A stretch of 9,016 bases of DNA from assembly GCA_965531145.1 (NCBI GenBank), contig CBESOE010000162.1, positions 1 to 9,016 of the forward strand, in the 5' to 3' direction. Made by a program: the position numbers and the translations under genes. This document shows, piece after piece, positions 5,697 to 9,016 of the stretch. Source of the DNA: JAQAZP01 sp965531145 (GTDB lineage Bacteria > Acidobacteriota > JAQAZP01). The notes beneath the pieces were generated by a model, which saw only the letters and a list, made by a program, of their open reading frames with translations, did no database searches and had not been told where the DNA came from. Every line of letters starts with the position of its first letter. Position 1 is the first letter of the stretch.

Positions 5697-7664
5697 CTAG
5701 CAGCCGAGTGCGGCGGACAACAGCTCCGCGGCCTCGCGTCCGGGGACTCGTCCGCCCGCCCGGGCCATCAGCAGGCCCATGGTGTGGCGTTGCCGCGTGG
5801 CCGGGCTGGCAAAGGTGATCCCCTCGGTGAGCGAGAGCGCCTTCCGGACCTCGGTTTCCAGGTCGGGAAGCGGCTGTTCGGGATCCATTCCCAGGCCCTT
5901 GAGGGTCCGGTCCAGCGCTCCGTCCCCCTCACCGCCGGCGGCGGTTTCGGCCAGCAGCGGCAGCAATGCCCGCAGGGCTTCGGGGAAGAGCCGTTGGTGG
6001 GCCAGCCGGCTGAAGAGTTCGAAAAGATCGTCATCGCTGATGCTGTCGGTCCGGCCGGTGAGGCGGGCTGCGTGCTTCAGTTCTTCCAGCAGCGTGGTGG
6101 CCACCAGTTGCGGATCCAGCTCCAGCTGGGACAGCACCCGTTCGGCCAGGGCACCCCGGGTTGAGACGGCCAGGGCCCGGGCGGCCGGGGCGGCCAGCCC
6201 CTGTTCCACAAAGGTCTTTTCGCGGTCCCAGGGCTTTGAGGCGAGGCCGGAGGCGATGCGGGCGATCCGGTCATCATCGATGGCCTTGGGCGGCATGTCG
6301 GTGTCGGGGTACATCCGGTCCGGACCGGGGAGGATCCGCTCGAAATCGGTCCGCCCACCGGGTATGGGCTGCCGGGTCTCACTGGGCACCCCCTCGGCCG
6401 CTTCGGCTGCACGGATCACCACCTCCTCGGCGGCGGTGGCGGTGTCTCTCTCCGGGCCCCAGACCAGAACCAGTGCATCGTCGTCCGAGGCGGAGCATTC
6501 CTGGCGGAGTTCGTCCCAGGTCCGGCGGTTCGGTGCCCCGGTCACGGACCCGTCGGCCAGCTCGGCGTGGTAGAGGTTGGGCATCCGGTCGAGGCAGGCG
6601 ATCACCCGCACCCGGCCACCCAGCTCGTCGGCAAAGCAGAAGTCCGGCTGGGTGGGCCAGGGAAGGATCCCCCTGAACCCCTGCAGGCGGATGGCTCTGA
6701 CGTTCATCCCGGCACGGACGTTTTCGGTCAGCTCGGTGGTGATCCGGTTGTCCCTGTCCGGGCGGCGGAACAGGTCGGTGACATCGGTGACACTGTGGCC
6801 GTCACCATGTACCGAGTCGGGGGTGATGCCGCGGCCCTGCAGTTCGTCCCTGATGTCCAGCAGCGCCTTGTGGCGGTGCGCCTCCACCAGCACCAGCTCC
6901 TCGATCAGCGGGATTCGCGAGACCCCCTTGATCTCCACCCGGGTTGAGCCCTCGATGCTCACGTTCACGTCCTGGCGTGCTGCCCCGGCGCCGCGCCGCA
7001 CCTTGCCGGTGACCCGGGCCAGCCGGGCAATCTCCCAGCCCACCGCCGCCGCCTCTTCCGGGGTGTACATCTGCGGCTCGGTCACCGTCTCGCTCAGCGG
7101 TATGCTCAGGCGATCGGTGCGGTAGGTCATCACGTGGCCGTTGTCGCTCACCTCGCGGCAGGCGTCCTCCTCCACCGCCAGCTGGCGGATGCCGATGGTC
7201 CGGCCGCGGAAGGGGATTCCGCCGTCCACACCGATGATGGCCGTGCGCTGGAACCCGGCGGGAATGCTGCCGTCGAGATATTGCTTGCGGATGATGTGGA
7301 TCTCGCCCACCAGGCTGCAACCGAGCATCAGCGCCAGTTCCAGGGCGACGTCCAGGGCCTGCTCATTGAGCTCGAAGGGCGGGGCATCGTCCATCTCGTA
7401 GGTGCAGACCGACTGGCTGTTCAGCCGATAGATCACGTCCTTGCGGGTTTTGAACTCCATCAGCGCCGTGCCGTCGTATTCACCCATTTCGGAGAGGGTG
7501 GGGCGCATGTGGCGGAGCACCTCGGCATCGAAGTGCGTGCTGTAGAGGCGGGCCGGGCAGCGGCAGAACAGTTTTTTCCGGGTCAGGAGCTGCTGGTGGA
7601 CTTCCAGGCCGCAGCGGAATCCCAGCTTCTGAAAGCTGCTGTCGGACAGAAATTGAAAGCTCAA
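5697..7664 (-). CDS. gatE: Glu-tRNA(Gln) amidotransferase subunit E (archaeal type)
   Basis: GatE binds tRNA(Gln), phosphorylates the attached glutamate with ATP, and uses ammonia channelled from GatD to amidate it. The 655-residue protein has the GatB/GatE cradle with GLEVHQQL at 19-26 (His23), LFCRCP at 32-37, VEEDA at 164-168 (Glu165), SETVTEP at 191-197 (Glu192), RQDVNVSI at 230-237 and VEIKGVS at 243-249. His23, Glu165 and Glu192 are the positions expected to bind the catalytic magnesium. Residues about 310-420 match the AspRS-like GAD insertion that separates GatE from GatB. LPGPDRMYPDTDMPP (445-459) is also GatE-like, and a helical YqeY-like tail ends the protein. The start is TTG, chosen because GAGGAAGGGGG lies 5 bases upstream and GLEVHQQL comes shortly after. 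Composition resembles its neighbours, so any transfer from archaea would be old. Confidence 0.95.
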   Translation of the reverse strand: MSFQFLSDSSFQKLGFRCGLEVHQQLLTRKKLFCRCPARLYSTHFDAEVLRHMRPTLSEMGEYDGTALMEFKTRKDVIYRLNSQSVCTYEMDDAPPFELNEQALDVALELALMLGCSLVGEIHIIRKQYLDGSIPAGFQRTAIIGVDGGIPFRGRTIGIRQLAVEEDACREVSDNGHVMTYRTDRLSIPLSETVTEPQMYTPEEAAAVGWEIARLARVTGKVRRGAGAARQDVNVSIEGSTRVEIKGVSRIPLIEELVLVEAHRHKALLDIRDELQGRGITPDSVHGDGHSVTDVTDLFRRPDRDNRITTELTENVRAGMNVRAIRLQGFRGILPWPTQPDFCFADELGGRVRVIACLDRMPNLYHAELADGSVTGAPNRRTWDELRQECSASDDDALVLVWGPERDTATAAEEVVIRAAEAAEGVPSETRQPIPGGRTDFERILPGPDRMYPDTDMPPKAIDDDRIARIASGLASKPWDREKTFVEQGLAAPAARALAVSTRGALAERVLSQLELDPQLVATTLLEELKHAARLTGRTDSISDDDLFELFSRLAHQRLFPEALRALLPLLAETAAGGEGDGALDRTLKGLGMDPEQPLPDLETEVRKALSLTEGITFASPATRQRHTMGLLMARAGGRVPGREAAELLSAALGC

Positions 7665-7714
7665 CGGATCCCCCTTCCTCCAACCCGGTTGCCGGCCGCT
7701 CTTCAGGCCGCGCT

Positions 7715-7743
7715 ATCTTAAATGGGGGCCGTCGGAGTGTCAA
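7715..7743 (-). promoter_or_regulatory. gatE promoter
   Basis: Read on the minus strand this is TTGACA (7743-7738), a 17-base spacer and TAAGAT (7720-7715). The -35 is a perfect consensus and the -10 matches 4 of 6. The start would be near 7708, giving a leader of about 44 bases before the TTG codon of gatE. This is the best-looking promoter in the window. Confidence 0.7.
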
Positions 7744-7776
7744 GATTGCCTGCTGCAGGGGAGACGAAGAAACCCC

Positions 7777-7805
7777 TTGACTTCTGCCGGCCGCGGACCA
7801 ATATT
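7777..7805 (+). promoter_or_regulatory. Promoter candidate towards the histidine kinase
   Basis: TTGACT (7777-7782), a 17-base spacer and AATATT (7800-7805) fit a sigma70-like promoter on the plus strand, back-to-back with the gatE promoter. It lies over 300 bases before the kinase start, so it may instead drive a leader RNA or not be used at all. Confidence 0.35.
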
Positions 7806-7966
7806 AGAAATTGTCAGCACAACCAGCTCAAAAAGTGACCGATCAATTCCAGGTTCTGCCAGCCGGATGAGCCCTGTCCGCCTTCTGATGCTGATCCACC
7901 TGCCCGGCTCCAGGTTCCAACTGAAATTCTTCAAGTTGACATAATTAACGGTTAAGCCAGGCACCT

Positions 7967-7986
7967 GCCATTCCGATAGGAGTGGC
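7967..7986 (+). other. Hairpin with GATA loop in the kinase leader
   Basis: GCCATTCC, loop GATA, GGAGTGGC: an 8-bp stem with one G-U pair if transcribed from the plus strand. A second possible pairing downstream is GACAC/GTGTC (about 8021-8045). There is no T-tract, so this is not a terminator. It could be part of a structured leader. Confidence 0.4.
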
Positions 7987-8116
7987 AAGGGCGTAGTGAC
8001 TTCTCCATCAAGATGTGTGAAGACACGGTGTCCCGGTGCAGTGTCCGACGAATTCGAACAGCAAGCGAATTAATTCTGATCTGTTTTACGATCCAGTAAA
8101 GCGGAAGGTGTCTCCG

Positions 8117-8935
8117 ATGAAAGCCACAACAGACCGGGAACAGAATGCCGAGGACCGGTCCGGCATGGTCAGTTCCATCCGGACCGACGAACTGAAACCG
8201 CTGTCGCCGCCGCCGCGCGGGTGCGGTCCGCTGACGGCGGCCGAGCAGCTGCGCCAGCGGGAACGGCTCACCGCCATCGGTGAGATGGCCACCACGCTGG
8301 TGCACGAGATCAAGGCCCCGCTCAACGCCATCGGCGAATTTGCCCGGTCGATGCTGAAGAATCACACGGTGCCGGTCTCCAACAGGGAGCCGCTGGGCAT
8401 CATCGTCAACGAGGTGTCCCGGCTGGAGCATTTGATCGACAACGTCATGGGGTTCGCCAACCCCGAGCGGTTGCAGCTGGCGCTCTACCCGATCAATCGC
8501 CTGGTACAGGAGACCGCCAGGGTTCTCGAGCCCGCCTGCCGGGAGTCGAAGATCGAGGTGCGGATGGATCTTGCGGACGGGTTGCCCGAACTGCTGCTGG
8601 ACCGCGGCCAGGTGCACCAGGTGCTGGAAAACGTCTGCTCCAACGCCAAGCAGGCCATGCCCCGCGGCGGCACCATCACCGTCTCCACCTGCCTGGTGGA
8701 CGGCGAGGTGGAGGTGCGGGTGACCGACACGGGCCACGGCATTCCCCAGCCGCTGCACCGCCGGGTATTCGAGCCTTTTTACTCCACCCACAGTATGGGG
8801 ACCGGATTGGGGCTGGCGGTGACGGCGAGGGTCATGGCCGGCCATGGCGGCTCGGCCTTCCTCGACGGGACGGTGACCGAGGGCGCAACCTTCTGCCTCC
8901 GTTTTCCCGTACCGCGCTCAACCGGGGGCGCCTGA
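8117..8935 (+). CDS. Soluble orphan sensor histidine kinase (HisKA + HATPase)
   Basis: This 273-residue kinase starts at the ATG at 8117, which has GGAAGG 8 bases upstream. A GTG at 8036 in the same frame lacks a ribosome site. Residues 1-40 are polar and proline-rich with no recognisable sensor domain and no membrane segment. The dimerisation/phospho-acceptor helix follows with VHEIKAPLNAI at 62-72, so His63 is the phosphorylation site. The ATP-binding domain shows the N-box LENVCSNAKQAM (170-181; Asn172, Asn176), the G1 box DTGHGIP (204-210), FEPFYST (218-224) and the G2 box GTGLGL (228-233). All catalytic motifs are intact. The layout resembles minimal NtrB/ZraS-like cytoplasmic kinases that receive their signal from another protein. 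No response regulator is in the window, and the kinase is followed at once by a terminator, so it appears to be an orphan, single-gene unit. Confidence 0.92.
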   Translation: MKATTDREQNAEDRSGMVSSIRTDELKPLSPPPRGCGPLTAAEQLRQRERLTAIGEMATTLVHEIKAPLNAIGEFARSMLKNHTVPVSNREPLGIIVNEVSRLEHLIDNVMGFANPERLQLALYPINRLVQETARVLEPACRESKIEVRMDLADGLPELLLDRGQVHQVLENVCSNAKQAMPRGGTITVSTCLVDGEVEVRVTDTGHGIPQPLHRRVFEPFYSTHSMGTGLGLAVTARVMAGHGGSAFLDGTVTEGATFCLRFPVPRSTGGA

Positions 8936-8961
8936 CCCGGCGACCGGACAGGATTCGACGA

Positions 8962-9010
8962 AAAAACCCCTCTTGCGGCCCCATTGTCCGGGATCGCAAG
9001 AGGGGTTTTT
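8962..9010. terminator. Bidirectional intrinsic terminator after the kinase
   Basis: AAAAACCCCTCTTGCG (8962-8977) and CGCAAGAGGGGTTTTT (8995-9010) are perfect reverse complements over 16 bases around a 17-base loop. The stem ends in T-tracts on both strands, so it can end transcription from the kinase and from any gene arriving on the minus strand from beyond the window. Confidence 0.93.
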
Positions 9011-9016
9011 CAATTC

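Larger units (their letters stand above)
7665..8116. other. Gene-free regulatory stretch between gatE and the kinase
   Basis: I see no convincing gene in these 452 bases, which look more AT-rich than the neighbours. They hold the gatE promoter (7715-7743, minus), a plus-strand promoter candidate (7777-7805), the palindrome TTAACGGTTAA (7945-7955) just after a TTGACA (7936-7941), and a hairpin GCCATTCC-GATA-GGAGTGGC (7967-7986). They also hold CGAATT twice, 17 bases apart (8049 and 8066), the first within the palindrome CGAATTCG. The kinase ribosome site GGAAGG is at 8103-8108. If transcription begins near 7812 the kinase leader would be about 300 bases, long enough for a regulatory RNA, but I match no known riboswitch. 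Confidence 0.6.

Noticed and set aside
7740..7988. 82-codon open frame on the minus strand upstream of gatE
   Set aside because: It starts with TTG without a ribosome site, resembles no family I know, and its end overlaps the gatE -35 element.
7936..8116. c-di-GMP (GEMM) riboswitch or sigma54 promoter in the kinase leader
   Set aside because: The GATA-looped hairpin recalled a GEMM stem, but the conserved GEMM core is absent. The GGCAC near 7960 lacks the TTGC partner at the spacing sigma54 needs.
1..9016. CRISPR array, tRNA, rRNA, insertion sequence or attachment site
   Set aside because: I saw no repeat-spacer series, tRNA-like cloverleaf, transposase or flanking terminal repeats.

Overview
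This window looks like a high-GC bacterial chromosome segment. It carries rpsU (ribosomal protein bS21, known only from bacteria and organelles), a cytoplasmic sensor kinase, a REC-GGDEF-HD-GYP-type signalling protein, Shine-Dalgarno leaders and sigma70-like promoters. The S21 is not the gammaproteobacterial type. A Gram-negative proteobacterium or desulfuromonad-like organism would fit, but the sequence does not settle the lineage.

Layout: (1) Bases 1-1524 hold the C-terminal part of a DUF3604 protein, cut by the window edge. (2) Bases 1559-3271, minus strand, hold a 570-residue REC / GGDEF-like / HD-GYP-like protein in which all three domains lack signature residues. (3) A divergent promoter region leads into a 120-residue single-membrane-pass, coiled-coil protein (3417-3779) that I do not recognise. 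(4) rpsU (3977-4177) has its own leader, a promoter candidate and a strong intrinsic terminator. (5) gatD (4277-5683, plus) and gatE (5697-7664, minus) converge with 13 bases between their stop codons. (6) A gene-free stretch (7665-8116) holds a near-consensus gatE promoter on the minus strand and the leader of the next gene. (7) A small soluble histidine kinase (8117-8935) is followed by a perfect 16-bp inverted-repeat terminator at the window edge.

The main result is the gatD/gatE pair. GatDE is the Glu-tRNA(Gln) amidotransferase described as the archaeal route to Gln-tRNA(Gln), whereas bacteria normally use GatCAB or GlnRS. Here both subunits, with their catalytic and metal-binding motifs visible, sit in a clearly bacterial neighbourhood directly behind rpsU. 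GatD supplies ammonia with an asparaginase-like domain. GatE phosphorylates and amidates Glu-tRNA(Gln). The two are transcribed towards each other, and only gatE has an obvious promoter of its own. gatD seems to depend on transcription passing the rpsU terminator.

The signalling genes on either side (degenerate three-domain protein, membrane coiled-coil protein, orphan kinase) have no visible functional link to the amidotransferase. The kinase's partner regulator is not in the window.
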